Below, in pieces: positions 1 to 9,400 of a stretch of DNA of 64,000 nt (its first letter is position 1; the number at the start of each line of letters is the position of its first letter). The notes beneath the pieces were generated by a model. It worked only from the letters and a program-made list of their open reading frames with translations, had not been told where the DNA came from and did not search any database. The stretch is from Elizabethkingia sp. YR214 (GTDB lineage: Bacteria > Bacteroidota > Bacteroidia > Flavobacteriales > Weeksellaceae), in assembly GCF_003058195.1 (NCBI RefSeq), contig NZ_QBUH01000002.1:248001-312000 (forward strand), read 5' to 3'. The position numbers and the translations under genes were made by a program.

Positions 1-970
1 CACTCTGATTGTTAGTCAGAATCCATTCTTTTGATAATTCAGCAGAATTAGTGGTGTATTTAGATCCAACGAAATTAATGCTTAACTCATCTTTTTTGCC
101 CAGGTTCTTAGAGAAATATAAATCTATAGTAGGTTTGTTATAATCCGAAGAGGTATTTCTTAAAGTTCCGTGTTCTTCGGTTGACGAGTCTTTTGTAAAG
201 GTATTAAATCCGTTAGCTTTTGAGAAGCTTGTTAAAATGTCAAGATTTAGTTTTGCCTGGAAAGCGTAATTCCCGGTTAGAATATTGTTATAACGTAGGG
301 TAATTCCTTGGGTTGTGTATCCAAAGTGGTCCTTTCTGTTTTCTTCTGAGCTATAATGGCTGCCGTTTAGCATATAATCATATGTGTTTCTAAATTGTCG
401 GTTGTCATAATCTCTTAGGTTAAAGGTATAATCCATTCCCAGATTATTTCGTCCTTTGGTATAGTTGGCATAAGCCGATCCGTTCACAAATCCCGTGTTA
501 AGAGCTGAGCTTGCTTCTAATCCAAACACATAACCTGTTTCCGGATTTCTTGTAAGGATATTGACAACTGTATCAGCACGCAAAGCCCATCGGGTTGGTG
601 GATTGTCATAATATTCTACTTTTATTACATCTTCAGGCTTTACCGTACGTACCTGCATATCGGTGGCCTCGACGCCATTAATTAATAATAATATTTTGCC
701 CCCTTTTATGCTTGCAACAGAATTGGAAATAGGATCGAATTGAAGTTCGGGCAATGTTTTTAAAAGATCATTTGCGTAACGGGCTCTTTTTAAAGCTTCT
801 TCACTAAATGTATATACAGCTTTGTCTACAAATTGTTTTTTGCGTTGTGATTTAAGGATTACCTCCTGTATCTCTTTACTTTGTTGTAAAGTATCTTTTG
901 CAGTTTTCGTTTCCTGTGCTGTAATCAGTAATCCGGTTAATGCTGCAGCTAGTGTAATTAGTTTTTTCAT
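1..970 (-). CDS. TonB-dependent receptor-like outer-membrane beta-barrel protein, N-terminal part (cut by window edge)
   Basis: The reading frame is open from the ATG at 970 leftward to base 1, giving about 323 residues with no stop. It begins with a Sec signal peptide (MKKLITLAAALTGLLITAQ). Residues about 35-140 read as a TonB plug-like domain, including KGGKILLLINGVEATDMQV and EDVIKVEYYDNPPTRW. The rest is a series of alternating aromatic/polar strands typical of an outer-membrane barrel. I see no N-terminal carboxypeptidase-regulatory domain and no clear TonB box before the plug, so this resembles the outer membrane beta-barrel family more than a classical SusC. The substrate cannot be told from this fragment. 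Two inverted repeats lie just upstream. Confidence 0.75.
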   Translation of the reverse strand, partial: MKKLITLAAALTGLLITAQETKTAKDTLQQSKEIQEVILKSQRKKQFVDKAVYTFSEEALKRARYANDLLKTLPELQFDPISNSVASIKGGKILLLINGVEATDMQVRTVKPEDVIKVEYYDNPPTRWALRADTVVNILTRNPETGYVFGLEASSALNTGFVNGSAYANYTKGRNNLGMDYTFNLRDYDNRQFRNTYDYMLNGSHYSSEENRKDHFGYTTQGITLRYNNILTGNYAFQAKLNLDILTSFSKANGFNTFTKDSSTEEHGTLRNTSSDYNKPTIDLYFSKNLGKKDELSINFVGSKYTTNSAELSKEWILTNNQS

Positions 971-980
971 ATCAGTTATT

Positions 981-1029
981 TACCTAATGTTTTAGGTATA
1001 CAATATTATAACTAAAATATTAGTTATAA
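981..1029 (-). promoter_or_regulatory. Two adjacent perfect inverted repeats upstream of the receptor gene
   Basis: TACCTAA-TGTT-TTAGGTA lies at 981-998 and TTATAACTAA-AATA-TTAGTTATAA at 1006-1029. Between and overlapping them, on the minus strand, is TAATATTG (1001-1008), one base off the Bacteroidota -7 element. The layout fits operators over a promoter or a structured leader. The regulator is unknown. Confidence 0.4.
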
Positions 1030-1319
1030 AAGTTTTTTAATTAAATTCCTATAAATATAAAATTCAATGTTTAGTGATTAGTTTTTCTTACCAATACTAA
1101 TGTTAAAAGAATACCAAAAAATAAATGATTTTATTATTTGCTGATAATCAGTTTATTGCGGTTTTTATTTGAATATAAGAGTGTTCATTTTCGTACACTG
1201 ATTGTCCATTTCTGAACAGATTTACTAAAGAGATAAAAGTCTGTAAAGCTTTTCTGGTAATAGTTGTGGTGAATGAATGATATAACTCATTTTTATAACA
1301 GGTTCTGAAAATAAAATAA

Positions 1320-1327
1320 TAAATTTG
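1320..1327 (+). promoter_or_regulatory. -7 promoter element TAAATTTG
   Basis: Exact match to the Bacteroidota TAnnTTTG element, 17 nt before the aminotransferase ATG, implying a very short leader. Confidence 0.55.
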
Positions 1328-1344
1328 TACGATAATAGTCTTAC

Positions 1345-2469
1345 ATGAAAAAAATACAGATGGTTGACCTGCAAGGTCAATATCAAAAAATAAAAAACGA
1401 AGCAGATGCAGCAGTGTTAAAGGTAATGGAATCAGCAGCCTTTATCAACGGACCAGAAGTAAAAGAATTCACGACAGAACTACAAAACTACCTTGACGTA
1501 AAACACGTTATTCCTTGTGCCAACGGTACCGATGCTTTGCAAATCGCTTTAATGGCATTAGACCTTCAGGAAGGAGACGAAGTAATAACAGCAGATTTCA
1601 CCTTTGCCGCTACGGTAGAGGTGATTCATTTATTAAAGCTAAAGTCAGTTTTAGTAGATGTAGATTATAATACGTTTACAATAGATATTGAGAAGCTAAA
1701 AGCTGCGATCACACCAAAAACTAAAGCTATTATTCCTGTTCACATATTTGGACAATGTTCCAATATGGAAGAAATACTAAAAATAGCTAAAGAGCACAAT
1801 CTTTATGTAATAGAAGACAATGCACAAGCTATTGGTGCGGATTATACATTCTCGGACGGAACTAAAAGGAAATCAGGAACGATGGGTACCTTAGGAACTA
1901 CATCTTTCTTCCCGTCAAAAAATCTAGGATGTTACGGAGACGGTGGTGCTATATTTACTAATGATGATGAATTGGAGTATAAAATCCGCGGTATTGTAAA
2001 CCATGGAATGTACCGCAGATATTATCATGATGAGGTAGGAGTTAATTCCCGTTTAGACAGTGTACAAGCTGCAGTTCTTAGAATAAAGCTAAGACTTCTT
2101 GATGAATATGCAAAGGCAAGAAATGAAGCTGCGGCTTATTATGATAATGCATTCGCAAATCACCCGGACATCTTAGTTCCGGAGAGAGCAACAGATTCTA
2201 CACACGTTTTCCACCAGTATACATTAAGAATCCTAAATGGTAAGAGAAATGAACTTCAGGAGTTTTTAACTTCTAAAGAAATCCCTGCTATGATCTATTA
2301 TCCGGTAGCTTTAAGAAAGCAAAAAGCTTACTTCCAGGAAAGTGATGATGCAGATTTTGTAAATACTGATAAGTTATTAGATCAGGTCATTTCTTTACCA
2401 ATGCATACCGAATTAGATGAAGAACAGTTGAAGTATATTACCGATGCTGTTTTAGAATTCATGAAATAA
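1345..2469 (+). CDS. DegT/DnrJ/EryC1/StrS family sugar aminotransferase
   Basis: A PLP-dependent aminotransferase of 374 aa, the normal length for the family that transaminates keto-sugar nucleotides for surface polysaccharides. The PLP lysine is K192 in SFFPSKNLGCYGDGG, and the cofactor-binding aspartate is D158 in EDNAQAIGA. The N-terminus MVDLQGQYQKIK and the GTDALQIAL helix resemble WbpE-type UDP-3-keto-GlcNAcA aminotransferases, but the substrate is an inference. It lies 17 nt before galE, so the two probably share an mRNA and serve surface glycan precursor synthesis. Confidence 0.88.
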   Translation: MKKIQMVDLQGQYQKIKNEADAAVLKVMESAAFINGPEVKEFTTELQNYLDVKHVIPCANGTDALQIALMALDLQEGDEVITADFTFAATVEVIHLLKLKSVLVDVDYNTFTIDIEKLKAAITPKTKAIIPVHIFGQCSNMEEILKIAKEHNLYVIEDNAQAIGADYTFSDGTKRKSGTMGTLGTTSFFPSKNLGCYGDGGAIFTNDDELEYKIRGIVNHGMYRRYYHDEVGVNSRLDSVQAAVLRIKLRLLDEYAKARNEAAAYYDNAFANHPDILVPERATDSTHVFHQYTLRILNGKRNELQEFLTSKEIPAMIYYPVALRKQKAYFQESDDADFVNTDKLLDQVISLPMHTELDEEQLKYITDAVLEFMK

Positions 2470-2486
2470 AAACCAAAACTATAACT

Positions 2487-3503
2487 ATGGCAATATTAGT
2501 AACAGGAGGACTGGGGTATATAGGTTCACATACAGTAGTAGAACTTATTCAGAACAACTTTGATGTTGTGATTATCGATGATCTTTCCAATACCGAGAAA
2601 AGAGTTCTGGATGGTATTGAGAAGATTACAGGAGTAAGACCAACATTCTATCCTTTCGATTTAAAAAGAAGAGAGCTATTAACTCAGGTTTTAGAAGCTC
2701 ATAAAATTGAAGGATGCATTCATTTTGCAGCCTATAAAGCGGTAGGAGAAAGTCAGGAAAAACCAGTTGATTACTACGAAAATAATCTTTTTTCTCTGAT
2801 TAATATTCTTCAGGAATTTAAAGAAAAAAATATTTCTAACTTTATTTTCAGCTCATCATGTACCGTATATGGGCAAGCAGATGAAATGCCAATTAATGAA
2901 GAAACAGAACTGAAATTACCTGAATCTTCTTATGGGAAAACCAAGCAGATGGGAGAGGAGATTATCAAAGATTTCGCTATTGCCCATCATAAGAAGGTAA
3001 GTTTACTAAGATATTTCAATCCTATTGGAGCTCATCCAAGTGCCTTGATTGGGGAGTTGCCTCTTGGTATTCCAAACAATCTTATCCCTTATGTTAGCCA
3101 GACAGCAGCAGGTGTACGTGAGTATTTAAGTATTTTCGGAAACGATTATCCGACACCAGACGGAACAGCTGTTCGTGATTATATCTATGTAGTGGACTTG
3201 GCAAAAGCACACGTTGCTTCTCTTAAAAAGCTAATCGCTGCAGATACCGATACCGTTGTAGATGTTTATAATCTTGGAACAGGTAAAGGATCATCCGTAT
3301 TAGAAGTTGTCAAAAGTTTTGAAACAGCTAATGATGTAGAAGTAAAATATGAGTTTAAACCACGTCGTGACGGTGATATTACAATAGCTTATGCAAATGC
3401 TTCAAAAGCAGAGGAAGAGCTAGGCTGGAAGGCTGATACCAGTCTTACAGAAGCACTGAGAACAACATGGCAGTGGCAAAAACATTTAGAAAGCAGAGAT
3501 TAA
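2487..3503 (+). CDS. galE: UDP-glucose 4-epimerase
   Basis: A cytoplasmic NAD-dependent short-chain dehydrogenase/reductase of 338 aa that interconverts UDP-glucose and UDP-galactose. The Rossmann motif GGLGYIG is at residues 7-13. The catalytic residues S124, Y149 and K153 fall at the same numbers as in the E. coli enzyme (SSSCTVYG and SYGKTK). Length and the C-terminal RRDGD motif are normal for GalE. It follows the aminotransferase by 17 nt, which suggests a joint role in supplying sugar nucleotides. Specificity for UDP-GlcNAc as well cannot be judged from sequence alone. Confidence 0.93.
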   Translation: MAILVTGGLGYIGSHTVVELIQNNFDVVIIDDLSNTEKRVLDGIEKITGVRPTFYPFDLKRRELLTQVLEAHKIEGCIHFAAYKAVGESQEKPVDYYENNLFSLINILQEFKEKNISNFIFSSSCTVYGQADEMPINEETELKLPESSYGKTKQMGEEIIKDFAIAHHKKVSLLRYFNPIGAHPSALIGELPLGIPNNLIPYVSQTAAGVREYLSIFGNDYPTPDGTAVRDYIYVVDLAKAHVASLKKLIAADTDTVVDVYNLGTGKGSSVLEVVKSFETANDVEVKYEFKPRRDGDITIAYANASKAEEELGWKADTSLTEALRTTWQWQKHLESRD

Positions 3504-3584
3504 TAATAAAACAATTTTAGAATCTGTTCACAGAAATATAATCAGACTTCATAATCTTATGCAGAAAATAAAGAAGTTTTTTAG

Positions 3585-3592
3585 TATTTTTG
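3585..3592 (+). promoter_or_regulatory. -7 promoter element TATTTTTG before pdhA
   Basis: Matches TAnnTTTG. It lies 71 nt upstream of the E1-alpha ATG in the 160-bp gap after galE. Confidence 0.4.
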
Positions 3593-3663
3593 TGCTCTCG
3601 ATTCAATAATCATAAAACCTTAATGGTTATTTGTGATTATTAAATAAATAACAATAGTTACAC

Positions 3664-4665
3664 ATGAAAGAATTTTCTAAAGAAGTCTACCTGAAATGGT
3701 ACGAGGATATGACGATGTGGAGACGCTTCGAAGATAAGTGTCGTTCTCTTTATTTGAAACAGAAAATCAGAGGTTTCTTACACCTTTACAATGGTCAGGA
3801 GGCAATCCCTGCAGGTTTTACACATGCAATGGATTTAACCAAAGACAGTATGATTACTGCTTACAGATGTCATATCCATCCAATGGCAATGGGGGTTGAT
3901 CCTAAAAGAATTATGGCGGAATTATGTGGTAAAGTTACCGGTACTTCACATGGTATGGGTGGTTCTATGCACATTTTCAGCAAAGAGCACCGTTTTTACG
4001 GAGGTCACGGTATTGTAGGTGGCCAGATTCCATTAGGAGCAGGTATCGCTTTTGGAGATAAATATTTCAAAACTGGAGGGGTAAACATCTGTTTCTTCGG
4101 AGATGGTGCTGCACGTCAGGGATCTCTTCATGAGACTTTCAACATGGCAATGAACTGGAAACTTCCGGTAGTATTTGTTGTGGAGAACAACCAATATGCA
4201 ATGGGTACTTCTGTAAAAAGAACTTCAAACCACGAGGATATCTACAAATTAGGTTTAGGATACGAAATGCCTTGTATGCCTGTAGATGCAATGGATCCTG
4301 AAAAAGTTGCAGAAGCTGCTTTCGAAGCTATTGAAAGAGCAAGAAGAGGAGAAGGACCAACATTCTTAGAAGCTAGAACTTACCGTTACAGAGGTCACTC
4401 TATGTCTGATGCTGAGCCATACAGAACTAAAGAAGAAGTAGGGATGATGAAGAATGAAGACCCTATCGAGTTAGTGAAGAGCAGAATTCTTGAAAACAAC
4501 TGGGCCACTGAGACTGAATTAGAAGCTATCGACGAAAAGTCTAAAGAATTTGTTGAAGAGTGTGTAGAATTTATGGAAAACTCTGCATATCCAGATTTAT
4601 CTCAGGTTTATGACTTTGTATACTCAGAGCCAGACTATCCATTCATTGATAAACTAGAAAACTAA
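3664..4665 (+). CDS. pdhA: Pyruvate dehydrogenase E1 component, alpha subunit
   Basis: The thiamine-diphosphate-binding alpha chain of the alpha2beta2 E1 enzyme, which decarboxylates pyruvate and acetylates the E2 lipoyl group. It is 333 aa, normal for the family. The TPP/Mg motif runs from GDGAARQG (residues 146-153) to VENNQYAMG (near 173-181). The conserved TYRYRGHSMSDAE loop is present. E2 follows after an 80-nt gap. The E1-beta gene is not between them nor elsewhere in this window, so the complex depends on a gene outside it. Confidence 0.93.
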   Translation: MKEFSKEVYLKWYEDMTMWRRFEDKCRSLYLKQKIRGFLHLYNGQEAIPAGFTHAMDLTKDSMITAYRCHIHPMAMGVDPKRIMAELCGKVTGTSHGMGGSMHIFSKEHRFYGGHGIVGGQIPLGAGIAFGDKYFKTGGVNICFFGDGAARQGSLHETFNMAMNWKLPVVFVVENNQYAMGTSVKRTSNHEDIYKLGLGYEMPCMPVDAMDPEKVAEAAFEAIERARRGEGPTFLEARTYRYRGHSMSDAEPYRTKEEVGMMKNEDPIELVKSRILENNWATETELEAIDEKSKEFVEECVEFMENSAYPDLSQVYDFVYSEPDYPFIDKLEN

Positions 4666-4745
4666 TAACGATATTAATTTAGAATTTGAGTATAAAGTAT
4701 TTTTAATCTCAATTCTCAAATTTCAAATTTTAAATAAAGAAAATT

Positions 4746-6329
4746 ATGGCAGAAGTAATCACAATGCCGCGTCTTTCGGATACTATGACGGAAGGTAAGG
4801 TTTCAAAATGGCATAAAAATGTAGGTGATACGGTTAAAGAAGGAGATCTTCTTGCTGAAATCGAAACTGATAAAGCGGTACAGGACTTTGAATCTGAAAT
4901 CAACGGAACATTACTTTATCAGGGTGTTGCTGAAGGTGGTCAAGCTCCTGTAGATACTGTTTTATGTATTATTGGTAAAGAAGGTGAAGATATTTCAGCA
5001 TTAATCGGTGGTACACCTGCAAAAGAAGAAGCACCTGCACAGGCTGTGGCAGAACCTGCAGCAGCTGAGCCTACTGCTTCAGCAGAAGTACCTGCTGGTG
5101 TGGAAGTTATCACAATGCCTCGTCTTTCTGATACAATGACAGAAGGGAAAGTTGCTAAATGGCACAAGAATGTAGGTGATGCAGTAAAAGAAGGAGATAT
5201 TCTAGCAGAAATTGAAACTGATAAAGCGGTACAGGATTTCGAATCTGAATTCAACGGAACATTACTATATCAAGGAGTAGCTGAATCTGGTGCAGCATTA
5301 GTTGACACTGTTTTAGCAATTATTGGCCCTGCAGGAACAGATGTTTCCGGATTAACTTCAGGAAAACCGGCAGCTAAATCTGATGCAGCTCCGGCAGTAT
5401 CTGAAAAGCCAGTTGCAACTCAGCCAAAAGAAGAAGCTGTTGTAGCTTCATCTACAGGTGACAGAGTAGCAATTTCTCCATTAGCACGTAAAATTGCTTC
5501 AGATAAAGGAATCGACATTTCAGCTGTAAAAGGTTCAGGTGATGGTGGTAGAATCGTAAAGAAAGACGTTGAGAACTATCAACCTTCTGCACAGGCTGCT
5601 ACAACTGCAACAGCAGCTCCGGCTAAAGCCGTAGTTAACTTTGTAGCTGGTGAAGATACTGAAACTCCAAACTCTCAGGTTCGTAACGTAATCGCGAAAA
5701 GACTTTCTGAAAGTAAATTCACGGCACCTCACTACTACCTGATGGTGGAAATTACTATGGATAAAGCTATTGCAGCAAGAAAAGAGATCAACAGCTTGCC
5801 AGATACTAAGGTATCTTTCAACGATATGATCATTAAAGCTACTGCTTTTGCTTTAAGAAAACATCCACAAGTAAACAGCTCATGGGCAGGTGACAAGATC
5901 ATCCACCGTGGAAACATCAATATCGGTGTTGCTGTAGCGATTCCAGACGGATTAGTTGTTCCCGTATTGAAAAATACAGACCATATGACTTACTCTGAGA
6001 TTTCTGCTTCAGTAAAAGATATGGCTGCAAGAGCTAAAAACAAAGGTCTTAAAGCAAACGAAATGGAGGGAAGTACTTTCTCTATTTCTAACCTTGGAAT
6101 GTTCGGTATCGAAACATTCACAAGTATTATCAACCAACCAAATGCTGCTATTCTTTCAGTAGGTGCTATCGTCGAGAAGCCTGTTGTTAAAGATGGTCAG
6201 ATTGTAGTTGGTAATACGATGAAGCTTTCATTAGCTTGTGACCACAGGGTGGTTGATGGTGCTACAGGGGCTCAGTTCTTACAAACTTTAAGAACTTACC
6301 TTGAGAATCCATTAAGCTTATTGGTATAA
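4746..6329 (+). CDS. pdhC: Pyruvate dehydrogenase E2, dihydrolipoamide acetyltransferase (two lipoyl domains)
   Basis: The E2 core of the pyruvate dehydrogenase complex, 527 aa. Two lipoyl domains lie at about residues 2-78 and 119-195, with lipoyl lysines K43 and K160 in ETDKAVQDF. They are joined by Ala/Pro/Glu-rich linkers. The peripheral-subunit-binding domain is at about 242-276 (ISPLARKIASDKGIDIS). The catalytic acyltransferase domain runs from about 305 to 527, with the active-site H500 and D504 in DHRVVDG. The two lipoyl domains are almost identical to each other. A strong terminator follows, ending the pdhA-pdhC unit. Confidence 0.94.
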   Translation: MAEVITMPRLSDTMTEGKVSKWHKNVGDTVKEGDLLAEIETDKAVQDFESEINGTLLYQGVAEGGQAPVDTVLCIIGKEGEDISALIGGTPAKEEAPAQAVAEPAAAEPTASAEVPAGVEVITMPRLSDTMTEGKVAKWHKNVGDAVKEGDILAEIETDKAVQDFESEFNGTLLYQGVAESGAALVDTVLAIIGPAGTDVSGLTSGKPAAKSDAAPAVSEKPVATQPKEEAVVASSTGDRVAISPLARKIASDKGIDISAVKGSGDGGRIVKKDVENYQPSAQAATTATAAPAKAVVNFVAGEDTETPNSQVRNVIAKRLSESKFTAPHYYLMVEITMDKAIAARKEINSLPDTKVSFNDMIIKATAFALRKHPQVNSSWAGDKIIHRGNINIGVAVAIPDGLVVPVLKNTDHMTYSEISASVKDMAARAKNKGLKANEMEGSTFSISNLGMFGIETFTSIINQPNAAILSVGAIVEKPVVKDGQIVVGNTMKLSLACDHRVVDGATGAQFLQTLRTYLENPLSLLV

Positions 6330-6348
6330 AAGTTCAACAAAATAATAG

Positions 6349-6384
6349 AAAAAAGCCTTCTTCTTCATTGAGGAGGGCTTTTTT
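6349..6384 (+). terminator. Rho-independent terminator after the E2 gene
   Basis: A 12-bp stem AAAAAAGCCTTC / GAGGGCTTTTTT with one G-T wobble, a short loop and a T run. Confidence 0.8.
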
Positions 6385-6482
6385 CGTATACATTGGTAAT
6401 ATTTTTATACATATAATGCCTTAAATACAATTATGCTTGTTAAATTTGTAAGATTCTTATTAACCAGGAAAATTTAAATATT

Positions 6483-9400
6483 ATGAAGAGAAAATTCTGG
6501 GGTATTAAACCTACTGCCGGAGTATTATTCGCATTTGCTTCCTCAACATTTCTAACAAACTATGTACAGGCACAACAAACTGTTGCTGCTAAAGTAGAGA
6601 ATGTTGCTCAGCAACAACTGAAAATAGTAGATGCTAAAAAAATTAATGCTACAACCATCGAGATTACATTCTCGAACCAACAAAAAGCTTTACTGGATTT
6701 CTATGGGGACAATATCTTCCGATTATTCCAGGACAACAGTGGAAAAGGAATGCATGATCCAGAGGCAAAGCCTGAGGCTAAAATATTAGTCAACAATCCA
6801 AGAAAAGCTGTAACCAAGCTTAATATTGCTCAGGATAATAATCAGCTGAGTATTACAACAGACAAAGTACAGGTCGTTTTCGATAAGAACACTTCTCTTT
6901 TTAAGCTTATCAATCTGCAGACAAAAGCTGTTGTTGTTGAAGAGGCAGAACCATTAAGCTTTGAGAAAAACAAAACAAGTTTTACACTAAAGGAAAATCC
7001 ACAGGAATATTTCTATGGTGGTGGTGTTCAGAACGGACGTTTTTCTCATAAAGGAAAAGCTATTGCTATTGAAAATCAGAACAGCTGGACAGATGGTGGA
7101 GTAGCTTCTCCAACGCCTTTCTATTGGTCATCTAAAGGCTATGGAATGATGTGGTATACCTTCAAGAAAGGAAAATACGATTTCGGAGCAAAAGAGAAAG
7201 GTAAAGTTTCTCTGTCTCATGAAGATAATTATCTGGACTTATTCCTTATGGTAAACGATGGTCCGGTTGCTTTGCTTAACGATTTCTATCAGCTTACAGG
7301 TAATCCGGTTTTATTACCAAAGTTTGGTTTCTATGAAGGACACCTTAATGCTTATAACAGAGATTACTGGAAGGAGGATGAGAAAGGAATTCTTTTCGAA
7401 GACGGAAAACGTTATAAAGAAAGCCAGAAAGAAAATGGTGGTACCAAAGAATCTTTGAACGGTGAAAAAAACAATTATCAGTTCTCTGCACGCGCTGTTG
7501 TAGACCGCTACAAAAATAACGATATGCCATTAGGATGGGTATTGCCTAATGATGGTTATGGTGCAGGCTACGGGCAAACAGAAACTCTGGATGGTAACAT
7601 TAAGAACCTGAAAGATTTTGGAGATTATGCCCGTAAAAATGGTGTTGAAATAGGTCTGTGGACGCAATCCGATCTTCATCCGAAAGAAGGAATAAGTGCA
7701 TTGTTACAAAGGGATATTATTAAAGAAGTAAGAGATGCCGGAGTACGTGTTCTGAAGACCGATGTAGCTTGGGTAGGAGATGGTTACTCGTTTGGACTAA
7801 ATGGTGTTTCAGACGTGGGTAATATTATGCCTAAATATGGTAATGATGCCAGACCATTTATTATATCATTAGATGGTTGGGCAGGAACCCAGCGCTATGC
7901 AGGAATCTGGTCAGGAGATCAGACTGGTGGTGTTTGGGAATATATCCGTTTCCATATTCCGACTTATATAGGATCTGGATTATCCGGACAACCAAATATT
8001 ACATCTGATATGGATGGTATTTTCGGAGGCAAGAAGCCTATTATTAATACCAGAGATTTCCAATGGAAAGCATTCACACCAATGCAGCTGAATATGGATG
8101 GCTGGGGTTCTAATGAGAAGTATCCGCATGCTTTAGGAGAAACAGCAACTTCCATTAACCGTAATTATCTGAAATTAAAGTCAGAGCTTCTTCCATATTC
8201 TTATAGTATTGCGAAAGAAGCAGTAAACGGCTTACCAATGATCAGAGCAATGTTCCTGGAAGAGCAAAATGCATATACTCAGGGGAAACTGACTCAGTAC
8301 CAGTTTATGTATGGACCAGCATTCCTCGTTGCTCCTATTTATCAGGAAACCAAAACCGACGATAAAGGAAATGATATACGTAACGGAATTTACCTGCCAA
8401 AAGGACAATGGGTAGATTACCTTACCGGAGAGCAATATGATGGCGGGCAGATTATTAATAACATTGATAGCCCAATCTGGAAGCTTCCTGTGTTTGTAAA
8501 ACGTGGAGCAATCATTCCGTTGGCTAATCCGAATAATAATGTATCAGAAATCAATAAAAATCTTCGTATTTATGAAGTATATCCTTTCGGTAAAATTTCA
8601 TTTACAGAATATGATGACGATGGAATATCCGAGCAGTACAAAGCTGGCAAAGGAGCATCAACAATTATTGAATCTAATCTGATTAAAGATAAAGCTGTTG
8701 TAACTGTACTTCCTGCAAAAGGAAATTTTGATGGACAGACAAAAGATAAAGCTACTGAATTTAGAATCAGTGTTACTGCAAAGCCAGGAAACATTATAGC
8801 TAAAGTTGGGAATAAAAAGGTTAAACTTAAGGAGGTTGCTTCATTAACAGAGTTTGAGGCGCAGGAAAATGTATACTATTACAACGAAAAACCTAACTTC
8901 AACAGATTCTCAACCAAAGGAACTGAATTTGAGAAAGTTCAGATTATAAAAAATCCACAGGTTTGGGTAAAAACAGCTAAAGCAAATATCACAACTCAAA
9001 AAGTATCTTTAGAACTTGAAGGTTATAAATTTGAGCCTAAAAATCATCTGAAAATAACATCAGGTGCACTTACAGCTCCAAAGAATGTACAGATTACAGA
9101 CAAAAATCTGGAGGCTTATACTGTAAAACCTACTTGGGATAAAGTTCCGAATGCAGATTACTACGAAATAGACTTCAACGGACTGAAATATTCTACAATA
9201 AAAGATACCGAACTTCTGTTTGAAGGTCTGACTGCCGAAACTGATTATACATTCAAAGTAAGAGCAGTAAATAAAGATGGAGCTTCTGACTGGACTTCGC
9301 TTGCTGCCAAAACAAAATCTAATCCTTTAGAATTTGCTATTAAAGGAATATCCGGAACAACATCTGTAGATGCACAGGAAGGCTTTGAAGTTTATAAATT

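Larger units (their letters stand above)
971..1344. other. Divergent intergenic region (374 bp)
   Basis: This is an AT-rich spacer between the leftward receptor gene and the rightward aminotransferase. Apart from the two inverted repeats near the receptor start and the -7 element before the aminotransferase, I see no open frame, RNA or repeat in it. Confidence 0.6.

Noticed and set aside
4940-5254. 104-aa minus-strand ORF inside pdhC
   Set aside because: It lies antisense to a conserved E2 lipoyl region and has no recognisable protein features.
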